Shown: positions 43,012 to 52,468, numbered from the stretch's first letter. The stretch is DNA of 64,000 bases from Myxococcus stipitatus (GCF_037414475.1 NZ_CP147913.1:5454001-5518000); one strand, 5' to 3'. Program-made: numbers and translations. The notes: generated by a model not told the origin, from the sequence alone.

Positions 43012-43587
43012 TTACCAACTGACGGTGTACACGCAGGCGGTATCCCCCCGGCGACGGCAACTCTTGGGGTCATGTTCAATACGGACCCAGAGAGAATCCT
43101 TGGGACGGAACCTGTCGGAGATGGCCTCCAGCAGTCCGTAGTCCAAGTCGCACGGATAGGGATTGTCGCAACGCATCTTCGCGTTTCGCTTGTCCACTGG
43201 CTCGAAGTGATAACCGCCGATGTGGCCCTTGCCCCGGTGATTCATCCGGTAGGTCGGGTCCACCGCGCGCAAGACTTTCTCCAAGGTGTCGATATCCGGA
43301 GGGAACTGCGCGTTCTCTGGAATCTTCCGGCCAATCGTTCGCACCGTGCTGGGGCCAATCTTCTCGAAAACCAGACTGAAAGATTTCAGCAGCGCGGGCA
43401 TCGGATACCAGGATTTGGCTTCCAGCGGAGCAATGCCGTTCTCCGCGAGGATTCGCAGCGCCCGGGCTTGGGCCAGCTCCATTCCATTGACGATGGAGAG
43501 GATGGACTGGCCCAGGACCTCGACGCCTTGGAAGGACGCGAAGGCAGGGGCGGGGGTGGGAGTCGTCGTCGGCGTCTTCAAATTCAT
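43012..43587 (-). CDS. V4R/hydrocarbon-binding-like sensor-type protein
   Basis: The 191-residue protein has an N-terminal helical segment and a C-terminal block that matches the family: YPCDLDYGLLEAISDRFRPKDSLWVRIEHDPKSCRRRGDTACVYTVSW. Family proteins carry a hydrophobic pocket and act in bacteriochlorophyll synthesis (4-vinyl reductase) or as ligand sensors ahead of kinases. There is no output domain, so it may work as a stand-alone adaptor. The three cysteines (C-x27-C-x8-C spacing here approximate) are family-like. GAGGA lies nine bases before ATG 43587. Upstream it faces a region of 364 bases. Confidence 0.6.
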   Translation of the reverse strand: MNLKTPTTTPTPAPAFASFQGVEVLGQSILSIVNGMELAQARALRILAENGIAPLEAKSWYPMPALLKSFSLVFEKIGPSTVRTIGRKIPENAQFPPDIDTLEKVLRAVDPTYRMNHRGKGHIGGYHFEPVDKRNAKMRCDNPYPCDLDYGLLEAISDRFRPKDSLWVRIEHDPKSCRRRGDTACVYTVSW

Positions 43588-43951
43588 ACCGGAATGTCCT
43601 CGCGATTCACTGTCATGCATTGAAGCGGGTTTCTCCGGTAATTTCAAACATCCTGATTTATCTAAACTTTTCCATTCTGATGGATACGTCTGGGATTGGG
43701 TTGGGGTGGACCCATGTGTTGACGTCTCATGTCCGGTTCCAAACACTTGCGTAGGGAGGGCTGGGATGAGGTGGGTTGGAGTCCTCCGAGGAAGGCGGAC
43801 GGGATGTCCCGCGGGTGGGGGTGGGGCTGAAAAAATGGCGGCACTTCCGGGGCGGGGCGGAGGTGGAGGCGGGGGGATTCCAATGAGGACAAGGGGTTGG
43901 CGCGCGGCACATGGGTTGCTCTTGGGGCGGGCAGGCACGGAGGAGAAACCC
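43588..43951. other. Intergenic region between divergent genes, partly AT-rich
   Basis: No gene could be supported. Positions 43625-43685 are markedly AT-rich for this genome (GATTTATCTAAACTTTTCC), the best candidate for promoter elements serving the V4R-like gene or the small basic protein gene. The part nearest 43952 has many G-rich runs. No palindrome stands out. Confidence 0.5.
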
Positions 43952-44191
43952 ATGGCGAAGACTCGGCGGAGTGGGCAGGGCATCCGGCGGAAGGCTCGGC
44001 GGGTGAAGGTGACGACAGCGCGTGCGGTGTCGGGGGCGGGGAGACAAGCGCGCCGGGTGCAGGTGACGCTGGGAGACCTCATCGCCGCGGCCTTCGACAC
44101 GGTGGGGGGCGAGGTGAAGAAGGTGAAGCAGGTGGTGTCCTCGCGGGACATGGTGTTGGCCACCGGCAAGCACATCGTCTTCGTGGGCTGA
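43952..44191 (+). CDS. Small basic protein, function unknown
   Basis: The 79-residue protein opens with a basic stretch rich in KARRVKVTTARAV and GRQARRVQVT, then continues with TLGDLIAAAFDTVGGEVKKVKQVVSS and a hydrophobic end. It lacks a signal peptide. The pattern could fit a DNA- or RNA-binding protein. GGAGGAGAAACCC before ATG 43952 supports the start. Confidence 0.6.
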   Translation: MAKTRRSGQGIRRKARRVKVTTARAVSGAGRQARRVQVTLGDLIAAAFDTVGGEVKKVKQVVSSRDMVLATGKHIVFVG

Positions 44192-44242
44192 AGACACACG
44201 GGCGGGTGAGGCGTCAGGGGAGGCGGCGAGGGGAGCTGACGG

Positions 44243-45856
44243 GTGAGGCGCATCATCATTCCCGGGCGCAACTGCTGGACGGTGGAGGAGACGAGCGACG
44301 CGGGCGTCCTGGTGGATGGGCGCGCGTACTACCGGGAGCTGTACCGGGCCGCGAAGAAGGCCCGGCGCTACGTCGCGATGACGGGCTGGCAGTTCGACAG
44401 CGACGTTGCGCTCTTGCGAGGGGAGGACCTGGAGGAGGCGCGGGGCGGCGAGGTGCGCCTGCTGCCCATGCTGGATGCGTTGTGCCGAGCCAACCCGGAG
44501 CTGCATGTCTACATCCTGGCGTGGGATTTCAGCCTGCTGCTCGCGATGGAGCGCGAGTGGATGCAGCACCTGCTGTTCAACTGGACGACGAACGAGCGCG
44601 TGCGCTTCCGGTTCGATGCCTCCAGTCCGCTCTACGGGGCGCACCACCAGAAGCTGGTCGTCATCGACGGGGTGCAAGCCTTTACCGGTGGGATGGATGT
44701 TTGTGATTGCCGCTGGGATGACCGCGAGCACCGCGCCTACTCGGCGTTGAGGTGTGACAGCGGCAGGGACCCGCATGGGCCCTACCATGACGTGCAGGCG
44801 GTGCTCACCGGGCCGGTGGTGGCGCGGCTGACGGAGCTGTTCGAGGCGAGGTGGGCACACGCGGGCGGAGGGGAGCTGCGCCTGCCGCGGGTGTCCCGGG
44901 ATGACGTGGGCTTCTCCTCCAGCGTGCCCGCGCCGCCGGGGCCGGTGGCGCTCAGTCGAACGTTCGGCAAGACGCTGTTGCCGCCGCAGGAAGCGGTGCA
45001 GGAGGTGCGCACGCTGTTCCTGGATGCCATCGCCGCGGCGGACCGGTTCATCTACATCGAGAACCAGTACTTCTCGTCGCGGGCCATCCACCAGGCGCTG
45101 GTGCGGCGCTTTCGCGCGGTGGGGCGCCCGCCGCTCCAGGTGGTGCTGGTGCTGCCGCGGCAACCCGAGGCGCTGCGCGAGCAATTGGCCATGGGCGTGG
45201 CGCAGGTGCGGCTGCTGCGCGCGCTGGGGCGACTGGCGCGGGAGACGGGCCACACGTTCCGGGTGTACGGCTCCGCGGCGCGCGACGTCCCCTCGGGCGA
45301 GGAGGTCTACACGTATGTCCACTCGAAGGTGATGGTGGTGGATGACCACTTCCTCACGCTGGGCTCGGCGAACACCACCAATCGCAGCATGGGGTTGGAC
45401 TCGGAGCTGAACCTGAGCTGGGAAGCGGAGGAGGCGGAGGACACCGTGTCGCGCGCCATCCGCCGCCTGCGGGTGTCATTGATGGCGGAGCTCACGGGCC
45501 TGACGGGCGTGGGGGCGTTGCGGTCGCTTGCGCGCGTGGACCTGGCGTGGGTGGAGCGGCTGGACGCGGTGGCGCGCGAAGGGGCACACCGGCTTCGTCC
45601 GCATCCGCTGGAGACGGTGTTCGACCAGAGCCCGTTGCTCAAGTCGCTGGAGCCCGAGGACCTGAGCATCGACCCGGAGGACTCCGTGCTGGACGAGTCC
45701 TTGTTCGAGGCGCTGCGTGGCGCGGAGGACGGGCTGTTCGCCTCGGGCATCCGGCTCTTGTCGCGCTTCTGGGTGGGCACGGCCGAGGAGCGCCCGCACC
45801 AGGCGATTCTGCCGGCGGGCTCCGACGACGCGGGGCCGCCCCGCGATGGCGGTTGA
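44243..45856 (+). CDS. Phospholipase D-like protein
   Basis: The 537-residue protein has both HKD motifs of the PLD superfamily. The first is at residues 134-143 (HHQKLVVIDG, H135-x-K137-x4-D142) with GGMD following, and the second at 360-368 (HSKVMVVDD) followed by GSANTTNRSM. Both halves match eukaryote-like PLDs, including YIENQYFSSRAIHQALVRRF before motif 2. It likely cleaves phosphatidylcholine-like lipids or transfers phosphatidyl groups. No signal peptide is seen, so it may stay in the cytosol or leave by another route. GTG 44243 follows GGGGAG. The C-terminal 60 residues are disordered. Confidence 0.9.
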   Translation: MRRIIIPGRNCWTVEETSDAGVLVDGRAYYRELYRAAKKARRYVAMTGWQFDSDVALLRGEDLEEARGGEVRLLPMLDALCRANPELHVYILAWDFSLLLAMEREWMQHLLFNWTTNERVRFRFDASSPLYGAHHQKLVVIDGVQAFTGGMDVCDCRWDDREHRAYSALRCDSGRDPHGPYHDVQAVLTGPVVARLTELFEARWAHAGGGELRLPRVSRDDVGFSSSVPAPPGPVALSRTFGKTLLPPQEAVQEVRTLFLDAIAAADRFIYIENQYFSSRAIHQALVRRFRAVGRPPLQVVLVLPRQPEALREQLAMGVAQVRLLRALGRLARETGHTFRVYGSAARDVPSGEEVYTYVHSKVMVVDDHFLTLGSANTTNRSMGLDSELNLSWEAEEAEDTVSRAIRRLRVSLMAELTGLTGVGALRSLARVDLAWVERLDAVAREGAHRLRPHPLETVFDQSPLLKSLEPEDLSIDPEDSVLDESLFEALRGAEDGLFASGIRLLSRFWVGTAEERPHQAILPAGSDDAGPPRDGG

Positions 45857-45981
45857 GCGCCCTTCGCGTGACACGGGAGGTCTCACCGAGCGCGTGGGTG
45901 TGCCGAGGCTCGGCAGTGTCACCCACACCCGATGCGCCGAGGACTTCGCGAGACGGCGGGGCCGGGTAGGATTGGGGGACG

Positions 45982-47376
45982 ATGACCGGCGCCGCCCCCC
46001 TATTCGTCCTCTTCGCCCTCGTCTCCAACCAGAGCTCCACCCTCATCGAGGAAGAGCCCGAGCCCTCGGGACGGCAGGACACCCCCGTGTCCAAGGCCCG
46101 CCTGGATGAGCCCGCGCCCCCTGGCAGCCATGCCGGTGGTGAGGGCTTCGGCTTCACCGCGCAGCTCGAGGTGGGCGGGGTGAGCCTGCCCTCGGGCACT
46201 CCGGGTGGAGGCCAGGACCTGTTCATCCGGGCGTATCCGGTGCTGGGCCTGACGAAGGGAGACTCCTTCGTGCTGCGGCTGGGCGCCAACCTGCGCATGC
46301 GCATGGTGGACGAGGAGCCCAAGCAGGCGGAGGGTGACTACGGCGCCCGTCTTCGCCGCGAGGACTGGGACGAGCTGAGCGACGCGGGCCAGGTGGTGCG
46401 CATGCTGCGCATCGGCCAGGAGGGACAGCCGTTCTATCTGCGCGTGGAGCCCCTGGTCGACGAGTCGCTGGGCCGCGGCTACCTGGTGGGCCGCTACAGC
46501 AATGTGTTGTCGCCGGACTACCACCCGGCGGGCGGCTCGGTGACGGTGGTGAAGGGCGCGGTGCGCGCGGAGGTGCTGGCCAGCGACGTGCTCGCGGCGC
46601 GGCTCTTCGCGGGTGAGCTGATGCTGGACCTGGGGCGCGCGGCCAGCGACGACGCGAACAAGTTCGACCGCTACCTCGTGCGGTTGTCCGCCGCGCACGA
46701 CGCGGGCCGCGCGGGGGGCGAGACGCCCAACATGACGCTGGCCTCGTTGGGCGGCGACGTGGCGCTGTACAAGGGGGAGCGCCTGCGGGCCTGGGCGCTT
46801 CTGGGCGGTGGCGCGCGCTTCTCGCAGTCGCACACGCCCGCGGTGGGCGGCCTGCTCGGCGTGGCCATGGAGGGACAGACGTCGAGCGGCACGCAGATCA
46901 GCGTGACGCTCCAGGGGCGCCACCAGGGTGGGCGCTTCCGCTTCGGCATGTTCGGGCCGGACTACGAGCTGGGCCGCTTCTCCGGCACGGGCCTGGCCGA
47001 GCAGCCCATCTCCGAGGAGGACCTGCCCTCGGGCTTCGCGGGCTACCTGGAGGCGTCCATCGCCAAGGGCGGTCCGGACTCGACGCTGCTCTTGGGCAGC
47101 CTGGCCGCGCAGTACTACGGCTTCGGCCGCACGGACCTGGATGTGTCGGCCGGGTTTGAACTGCCCGGAGGCCGCACCCGTGCCCTGGCGCGCGCGGTGT
47201 TGACGGCGCTGGGCGACAGGCCCCGCTACTCGCTGGGCGTGGAGGTCCGCCAGCGGTTGATGAATCACCTGTATGCGTGGGGCTCCGGCGGCACGGTGCA
47301 CTTCCCCCAGGCCAACGGGCAGCTGGTGCGTGGGGTGACGGCGGGCGCGGGCGTGGGCGTGGACTTCCAGCGCTGA
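45982..47376 (+). CDS. Outer-membrane protein, unknown function
   Basis: The 464-residue protein has a short hydrophobic N-terminus (APLFVLFALVSNQSS) that could be a signal peptide, then a linker of about 40 disordered residues. The rest consists of alternating amphipathic strands (FIRAYPVLGLTKGDSFVLRLGANLRMRM, and a final NHLYAWGSGGTVHF...GVGVDFQR closing strand), like a beta barrel. It ends nine bases before the convergent kinase gene. Start ATG 45982 follows GGGGGA. Confidence 0.6.
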   Translation: MTGAAPLFVLFALVSNQSSTLIEEEPEPSGRQDTPVSKARLDEPAPPGSHAGGEGFGFTAQLEVGGVSLPSGTPGGGQDLFIRAYPVLGLTKGDSFVLRLGANLRMRMVDEEPKQAEGDYGARLRREDWDELSDAGQVVRMLRIGQEGQPFYLRVEPLVDESLGRGYLVGRYSNVLSPDYHPAGGSVTVVKGAVRAEVLASDVLAARLFAGELMLDLGRAASDDANKFDRYLVRLSAAHDAGRAGGETPNMTLASLGGDVALYKGERLRAWALLGGGARFSQSHTPAVGGLLGVAMEGQTSSGTQISVTLQGRHQGGRFRFGMFGPDYELGRFSGTGLAEQPISEEDLPSGFAGYLEASIAKGGPDSTLLLGSLAAQYYGFGRTDLDVSAGFELPGGRTRALARAVLTALGDRPRYSLGVEVRQRLMNHLYAWGSGGTVHFPQANGQLVRGVTAGAGVGVDFQR

Positions 47377-47384
47377 CGTCGGCT

Positions 47385-49715
47385 TCAGGGCGGAGGAGGC
47401 TCCAGCGGCAGGGTGAAGTGGAAGGTGGAGCCTTGGCCCACCTCCGTGTCCACGCCGATGTGGCCTCCGTGTCGCTCGACGATGTCGCGGCAGATGTAGA
47501 GCCCCAGCCCCAGGCCCCCGAAGCCAGAGATGGGGGCGTTGCGCGCGCGGAAGAAGCGCTGGAAGAGGTGCTCGCGCTGGTCGTCGGGGATGCCGATGCC
47601 CGTGTCGCGCACCGACACCCGGGCCTGCGTCCCCTCGTGCTCCACCGTCAGCCGGACGGTGCCCCCGGTGGGGCTGTACTTGAAGGCGTTCTCCAGCAGG
47701 TTCATCAGCACCTGGGCCAGTCGTCCCCGGTCGCCCAGGACGATGAGCGGCTCGGGGGTCTCCTCGTATTCGAGCGTGTGCTGCGTGCCCAACGGGCGCG
47801 CCTCCGCGAGCACCTCGCGCGCGAGCGACTGGAGTTCCACCGGCTTGCGGTGCAGCTCCAGCCGTCCCGCTTCGATGCGGGTGGCGTCCAGCAGGTCGTT
47901 GACGAGGACGGACAGCCGGGTCACCTGCGCCAGCGCCTTGTCCACGTGGTGAGGCTTGGGCACATGGCCCTCGGAGGCCTGCTGCTTCATCATCTGGAGG
48001 TGCAGCTTGAGGGGCGTCAGCGGCGTCTTCAGCTCGTGGGCGGCGATGGACAGGAAGTCGTCGCGGACGTTGATGGCCTCCTGGGCCTCCTTCAAGAGCC
48101 GCTCGCGCTCCTCCTGCGCGCGGTGCTCCTGGGTCAGCTCGACGACGACGGCGCCCAGGCCGACGATTCCGCCGCTGGGGGTGCGCACCGGGTAGTAGCT
48201 GACGCGCCAGTGGCGCAGCTCGTGGGGCGTGGAGGGGACGTAACCGGCCATCTCCAGGTCGCTCAGTGCCTGGCCAGTCTCAATCACCTGGCGCATCAGC
48301 GGCTCGAGCTTGGGGGCCATGGTGGGATTCATCTCCCGCACGGTGTGTCCCAGCTCTTCGTTCCGGGACCGCCCGTGCAGCGAGGCGAGCGCGTCGTTGA
48401 TGCGCAGGTAGCGCAGCTCGCGGTTGACGAAGGCGAGGCCCACGGGCGCGTGGTTGAGGAACGTGTCGAGCAGCGCGAAGGACTCCTCCAGCCGCTCGCG
48501 CGCGTTCTGCTCCGCGACCAGCAGGCGCTCGCGCTCCACCTTCGCGCGGCGCTCCTCCGTGACGTCGCGGTAGCTCCACACGCGACCGATGACGGTGTCC
48601 CCCATGCGTTGGGGCAGGGAGGTGGCCTCGAGGATGCGTCCGTCCTTCAGCTCGTGCGTGTCCACGGTGGCGGTGTCCGACGGGAGGAGCTGGCCCTGGA
48701 TGCGTGAGACGAACCGCGCGGGGTCCTTCGTCAGGGGGGCCGCGTCCGCCAGGGCCCGCTCCGCGACGCCCGACTCCATCACCTCGTCGCTCAGGCCCCA
48801 CATGTCCTGGAAGCGCTTGTTGTAGGCGACCATCCGCTGGTCCCCATCCACCGCGACGATGCCCTCCGCGATGGAGTCGAACGTGGCGCGCAGCAGCGAG
48901 TGGGTGTGCTCCAGCTTCTCCCGCGAGCGGCGCTGTTCGGTGACGTCCACCATCAGCCCCCGCAGCCGCATGGGATGGCCTTCCTCCGAGAGGGCCGTGA
49001 CATGCGCGCGCATCCAGACGATGTGTCCGTCCGCCGCGAGCATCCGGTACTCGAACTCCTGGGGCCGCGACTGCCGCCACGCGCTCAGGCACGCGGAGAG
49101 GACGTCGGGCCAGTCATCCGGATGGACGTGCCGCGCCCAGAAGTCCGGCTGCCGCACCCACTGCTCGGCGGGAACCCCCAGCAGCCGCTCGGCCTGTCTG
49201 CTCACGTAGGTGAAGTGGAACTCGGCGTTCGCCTCCCAGACGATGCCGTCGATGCTGCCGATGAAGTCCTCGTAGCGCTCCCGGATGCGCGTCAGCTCCG
49301 TGCGCGCCGCCCCGCTCGCGGACTCCCAGGGCGTCACGGGCTGGAGCCGGACGCAGGCGCCCAGCAGCGCGTGGTCGTCCCCATAGACGGCGAGCGCCAG
49401 CGCGCGCTGGGGTTGTCCGTGCGCGACGCCGTCACCCAGCCCTTGCCCGCTCGTCAGCGCGTCGTGCACCGTGCGGGTGAGCCAGGGCATGCGGGCGAGC
49501 ACTTCATCCACTGTCCGGCCTTGAACCGCGTCGCGCGCTCCCCCCGCGGCGAAGACCAGCTCCGGCTCCATCCAGAGGACCTGTCCCTGGGCATCGACGA
49601 TGAGCGTGGCGTGCAGGCCCTTCCCCACGCGCAGCAGTTGCTCGCGCGCGGAGGGAGGGCGCGTCCGAGGAGACGCGCTCCACCCTGGCTGCCCTCGCCG
49701 CAATCGCCTGAGCAT
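47385..49715 (-). CDS. Multi-PAS sensor histidine kinase
   Basis: The 776-residue protein is probably cytosolic, since no clear membrane helices are found. It has about four PAS domains: residues about 20-130, 140-260 (DGIVWEANAEFHFTYVSRQAERLLG), 275-390 (FDSIAEGIVAVDGDQRMVAYN), and 410-530 (NHAPVGLAFVNRELRYLRIN). A HisKA domain with H560 (SIAAHELKTPLTPL) and a HATPase domain ending VRDTGIGIPDD and GGLGLGLYICRDIV follow. It likely senses several signals through bound cofactors. No response regulator is adjacent. ATG 49715 was used; a TTG two codons earlier is weaker. Confidence 0.9.
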   Translation of the reverse strand: MLRRLRRGQPGWSASPRTRPPSAREQLLRVGKGLHATLIVDAQGQVLWMEPELVFAAGGARDAVQGRTVDEVLARMPWLTRTVHDALTSGQGLGDGVAHGQPQRALALAVYGDDHALLGACVRLQPVTPWESASGAARTELTRIRERYEDFIGSIDGIVWEANAEFHFTYVSRQAERLLGVPAEQWVRQPDFWARHVHPDDWPDVLSACLSAWRQSRPQEFEYRMLAADGHIVWMRAHVTALSEEGHPMRLRGLMVDVTEQRRSREKLEHTHSLLRATFDSIAEGIVAVDGDQRMVAYNKRFQDMWGLSDEVMESGVAERALADAAPLTKDPARFVSRIQGQLLPSDTATVDTHELKDGRILEATSLPQRMGDTVIGRVWSYRDVTEERRAKVERERLLVAEQNARERLEESFALLDTFLNHAPVGLAFVNRELRYLRINDALASLHGRSRNEELGHTVREMNPTMAPKLEPLMRQVIETGQALSDLEMAGYVPSTPHELRHWRVSYYPVRTPSGGIVGLGAVVVELTQEHRAQEERERLLKEAQEAINVRDDFLSIAAHELKTPLTPLKLHLQMMKQQASEGHVPKPHHVDKALAQVTRLSVLVNDLLDATRIEAGRLELHRKPVELQSLAREVLAEARPLGTQHTLEYEETPEPLIVLGDRGRLAQVLMNLLENAFKYSPTGGTVRLTVEHEGTQARVSVRDTGIGIPDDQREHLFQRFFRARNAPISGFGGLGLGLYICRDIVERHGGHIGVDTEVGQGSTFHFTLPLEPPPP

Positions 49716-49799
49716 TCCCAAACATGGGACCGCGTCCCACTCCCGCGAAAGGGTTGCCCCTCGCCTCGCGCCCTCGCCACGTCGTCACGCGCGTCGGCT

Positions 49800-49817
49800 T
49801 GACTACGGCTGTAGTCA
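49800..49817. promoter_or_regulatory. BlaI-type operator 1
   Basis: TGACTAC and GTAGTCA are perfect arms around GGCT. The GACTAC-N4-GTAGTC core matches the BlaI/MecI box form (TAC...GTA dyad). The centre is 34 bases from the second site, about three helical turns. Confidence 0.75.
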
Positions 49818-49832
49818 CGCGTACCTTCCTTC

Positions 49833-49852
49833 GTGACTACAGTTGTCGTCAC
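49833..49852. promoter_or_regulatory. BlaI-type operator 2
   Basis: GTGACTACA and TGTCGTCAC around GT form an imperfect 20-base dyad with the same GACTACA half as operator 1. It lies 10 bases before the BlaI-like start codon, so bound repressor would block the start region. The sites probably control both genes of the pair. Confidence 0.75.
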
Positions 49853-49861
49853 GGGGTGGTC

Positions 49862-50245
49862 ATGAAGAAGCCGGTGGGAGAGCAGGAGCTGGCGGTGCTG
49901 CGCTACGTGGCGGAGCACGGTCCGGCGACGGTGGGCGAAGTGGCGGAGCGCTTTGGAGAGCCGCAGGGCCTGGCGCGCTCCACCATCCTCACGGTGATGG
50001 AGCGGCTGCGGCAGAAGGGCTACCTCACGCGGCGCAAGGTGGAGGGCGTGTTCCAGTACGCCTCGCCGGTTCCGGAGGGCGAGTTGCTGCGGGACGTGGT
50101 GGGGGACTTCGTCCAGCGGACGCTGGCGGGTTCACTGTCGCCCTTCGCGGCGTATCTGTCAGAGGCGGATGACGTCTCCGACGCGGAGCTGGCGCAGCTC
50201 CAGGATGTCGTGTCGCGGCTTCGCTCGAAGAAGCGGAAGGACTAG
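49862..50245 (+). CDS. BlaI/MecI-family transcriptional repressor
   Basis: The 127-residue protein is a winged-helix repressor: LAVLRYVAEHGPATVGEVAERFGE then ARSTILTVMERLRQKGYLTRRKVEGVFQY, with a C-terminal dimerisation helix (LLRDVVGDFVQRTLAG...AELAQLQDVVSRLRS). BlaI proteins bind dyads near their own promoter and are cut by a membrane M56 protease when a signal arrives. Two such dyads lie just upstream. Its stop is three bases before the start of the M56 gene, so they form one operon. ATG 49862 was chosen from the family's N-terminal alignment. Confidence 0.93.
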   Translation: MKKPVGEQELAVLRYVAEHGPATVGEVAERFGEPQGLARSTILTVMERLRQKGYLTRRKVEGVFQYASPVPEGELLRDVVGDFVQRTLAGSLSPFAAYLSEADDVSDAELAQLQDVVSRLRSKKRKD

Positions 50246-50248
50246 CCC

Positions 50249-52381
50249 ATGCGGACCGATTGGCTGACGGAGATGGCCTCGTGGCTTGCGTCGTGGCCGG
50301 AGGGGTTGTGGCGAGCGTCGTGGCAGGGCGCGCTGTGTGCCGCGCTGGTGTGGGCGGTGACGCGAGGGTGGACGCGGATGCCCGCCTCGCTGCGCGCGGG
50401 CCTGTGGTGGCTGGTGGCGCTCAAGTTCGTGGTGACGTTGGTCGCGCCGCGTCCGTTCTCGCTGCCGGTGTTGCCCGCGGCGCTCGGGGCTTTCCTCGAG
50501 CAGGTGAGCCCGCTGGTGCCCAAGCCCCAGGAGGCGGCTTCGTCTTCTTCGTCGCGTCCGTCGGACGTGCTGGCGACGGAGGCCCCCGCGTCCTCACCTG
50601 ACGGACAGGTCGAGGACACGGTGCTCGCGAGGGACACGCGCGTGGAGGGCTTCGTGCTGGCGGGGGGCGCGCCCGTCTTGCGTGAGCCGGAGCGTTCGAT
50701 GTGGGGCACCTTCCAGGGCTGGAAGCCGGTGATGGTCCTGGTGTTGTTGATGGCCTGGGGCGTGGGCTTGTCGTTGCAGTTGCGCCACCAGGCGCGGAGC
50801 TGGGCCTCGATGCGCCAGATTCGCCGTGGCGCGCGTCCGCTGGTGCATCCCGAACTGGAGGCGGAGGTCCGCGAGTTGTCCGTCAGCGCGGGATTGAAGC
50901 AGGCGCCCGCGCTGCTCGTGTCCGACGAAGTGACGAGCCCGCTGGCCACGGGGCTGCTGTCTCCGGTGGTGGTGTTGCCCGCGAAGGCGGTGCGCCTGTT
51001 GCCGGTGGAGGGGCTGCGCATGGCGCTGGCGCATGAAGTGGCGCACTTGAAGCGCGGGGATTTGTGGCTGGGCTGGGTGCCCGCGCTCGCGGAGGCGCTG
51101 TTGTTCTTCCACCCGCTCGCCCGGCGGGCGGCCCGTGAATACGCGCTGGCTCGCGAGGAGGCGTGTGACGCGGAGGCGCTGCTGCTCACGGGCGCCGAGC
51201 CCGCTGACTACGGGGAGCTGCTGCTCGCGTTCGGAGTCGCCCGTCCTCAGGGTACCGCCGCCGCAATGGGTGCGTCGGCTCACGTTCAAGCGTTGTACAG
51301 GAGGTTGAGCATGCTGGAGCACGTCGAAGTGGAGTCCTCTCGTTCCCGTCGTGGATGGAAGTGGGCGTTCTCCTTGTTCGGGCTGCTGGCCTTGGTGCCC
51401 TTCCAGGTCGTCGCGCGCCCCGAGTCGAAGCCGGAGACGCAGGCGCAGCCGGACGCGGCGGCGTCGGCCACCACCAGCACGAAGACCCGCGAGCGCAGGC
51501 ACATGACGGGCGTCGTGAAGGTCTTGGGGGACACGGCTCCCGTGCCGCCCACGCCCCCCGCCACGCCCGTGGTGGCCGCCTCTCCCGCGCAGGTCCGGCA
51601 GGCGCCGCGTGCTCCCTCCGCACCGCGGGCTCCGGCGCCCATCGTGGCCATGGCGGGTGTTATCCCTCCCACGCCCCCGGCGCCGCCGAAGCCCCCTCGC
51701 CCCATCGAGTCGGATGACGACTTCGGCTACGTGCTGCTGTCGAGCGACAACTCGGCGACGATGAATGGCAGCACGGTGGACCTGGAGCTCGCGAAGATGT
51801 TCCGCGGCAAGCAGGGCGGCGAGCTGCTCTACGCCCGCCGCAATGGGGAGGCGTTCATCATCCGGGATGCGTCCACGCTCAAGGCGCTGCGCGCGGCGAT
51901 GGAGCCGATGCGGACACAGGGCAAGTTGCAGGGCGAGTTGGGTGAGAAGATGGGCGCGCTCGGCCATGAGCAGGGCAAGCTGGGCATGAAGCAGGGCGCC
52001 CTGGGCGTGAAGCAGAGCGAGCTGGGGCTACAGCACGCGGAGCTGGCCCACAAGCGGGCCGGGCTGCATCTGGAGTCCAGCCGCATCGACTCGCTCCCCG
52101 AAGTGGAGCGGGACCGTCGCCAGGCGGAGCTCGACAAGCAGGAGAAGGCGCTCGACCAGGAGATGGAGGTCCTGGACAAGAAGCAGGAGGCGCTGAGCCA
52201 GGAGCAGGAGGTGCTCAGCAAGGAGCAGTCGAAGCTCGGTGAGCAGCAGGCCGCCTATGGGCGCGAGATGGAGAAGGTCAGCGAGCAGCACGAGGGCAAG
52301 GTCCGCGAGGCGGAGAGGGCCATCCGCTCCCTCATCGACGAGGCCCTGAGCAAGGGCCTGGGCCAGCCGCTGCCCACCTGA
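50249..52381 (+). CDS. BlaR1/MecR1-type M56 protease with coiled-coil C-terminus
   Basis: The 710-residue protein has N-terminal membrane helices (GALCAALVWAVTRGW, LWWLVALKFVVTLVAP), a membrane segment VMVLVLLMAWGVGLSLQL, and the zinc site H262-E-V-A-H266 (LAHEVAHLKRGD) with the third ligand in REEACDAEAL. BlaR1 proteins end in a penicillin-binding sensor domain. Here, after residue 400, come Pro/Ala-rich linkers and from about 555 to 690 a Gln/Glu/Lys/Leu coiled coil of seven-residue units such as GELGEKM, GKLGMKQ and SELGLQH. No SxxK or SxN motif is seen. It should cleave the BlaI-like repressor, but what triggers it is unknown. Confidence 0.85.
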   Translation: MRTDWLTEMASWLASWPEGLWRASWQGALCAALVWAVTRGWTRMPASLRAGLWWLVALKFVVTLVAPRPFSLPVLPAALGAFLEQVSPLVPKPQEAASSSSSRPSDVLATEAPASSPDGQVEDTVLARDTRVEGFVLAGGAPVLREPERSMWGTFQGWKPVMVLVLLMAWGVGLSLQLRHQARSWASMRQIRRGARPLVHPELEAEVRELSVSAGLKQAPALLVSDEVTSPLATGLLSPVVVLPAKAVRLLPVEGLRMALAHEVAHLKRGDLWLGWVPALAEALLFFHPLARRAAREYALAREEACDAEALLLTGAEPADYGELLLAFGVARPQGTAAAMGASAHVQALYRRLSMLEHVEVESSRSRRGWKWAFSLFGLLALVPFQVVARPESKPETQAQPDAAASATTSTKTRERRHMTGVVKVLGDTAPVPPTPPATPVVAASPAQVRQAPRAPSAPRAPAPIVAMAGVIPPTPPAPPKPPRPIESDDDFGYVLLSSDNSATMNGSTVDLELAKMFRGKQGGELLYARRNGEAFIIRDASTLKALRAAMEPMRTQGKLQGELGEKMGALGHEQGKLGMKQGALGVKQSELGLQHAELAHKRAGLHLESSRIDSLPEVERDRRQAELDKQEKALDQEMEVLDKKQEALSQEQEVLSKEQSKLGEQQAAYGREMEKVSEQHEGKVREAERAIRSLIDEALSKGLGQPLPT

Positions 52382-52468
52382 GGACGCTTGCGGCATGGGA
52401 GTCATGGCGCGGGGGAGACGGCTCTTCTAACTTGAGAAGGCCGCCCTCTTACTGGAGGTCTCCTCCCC

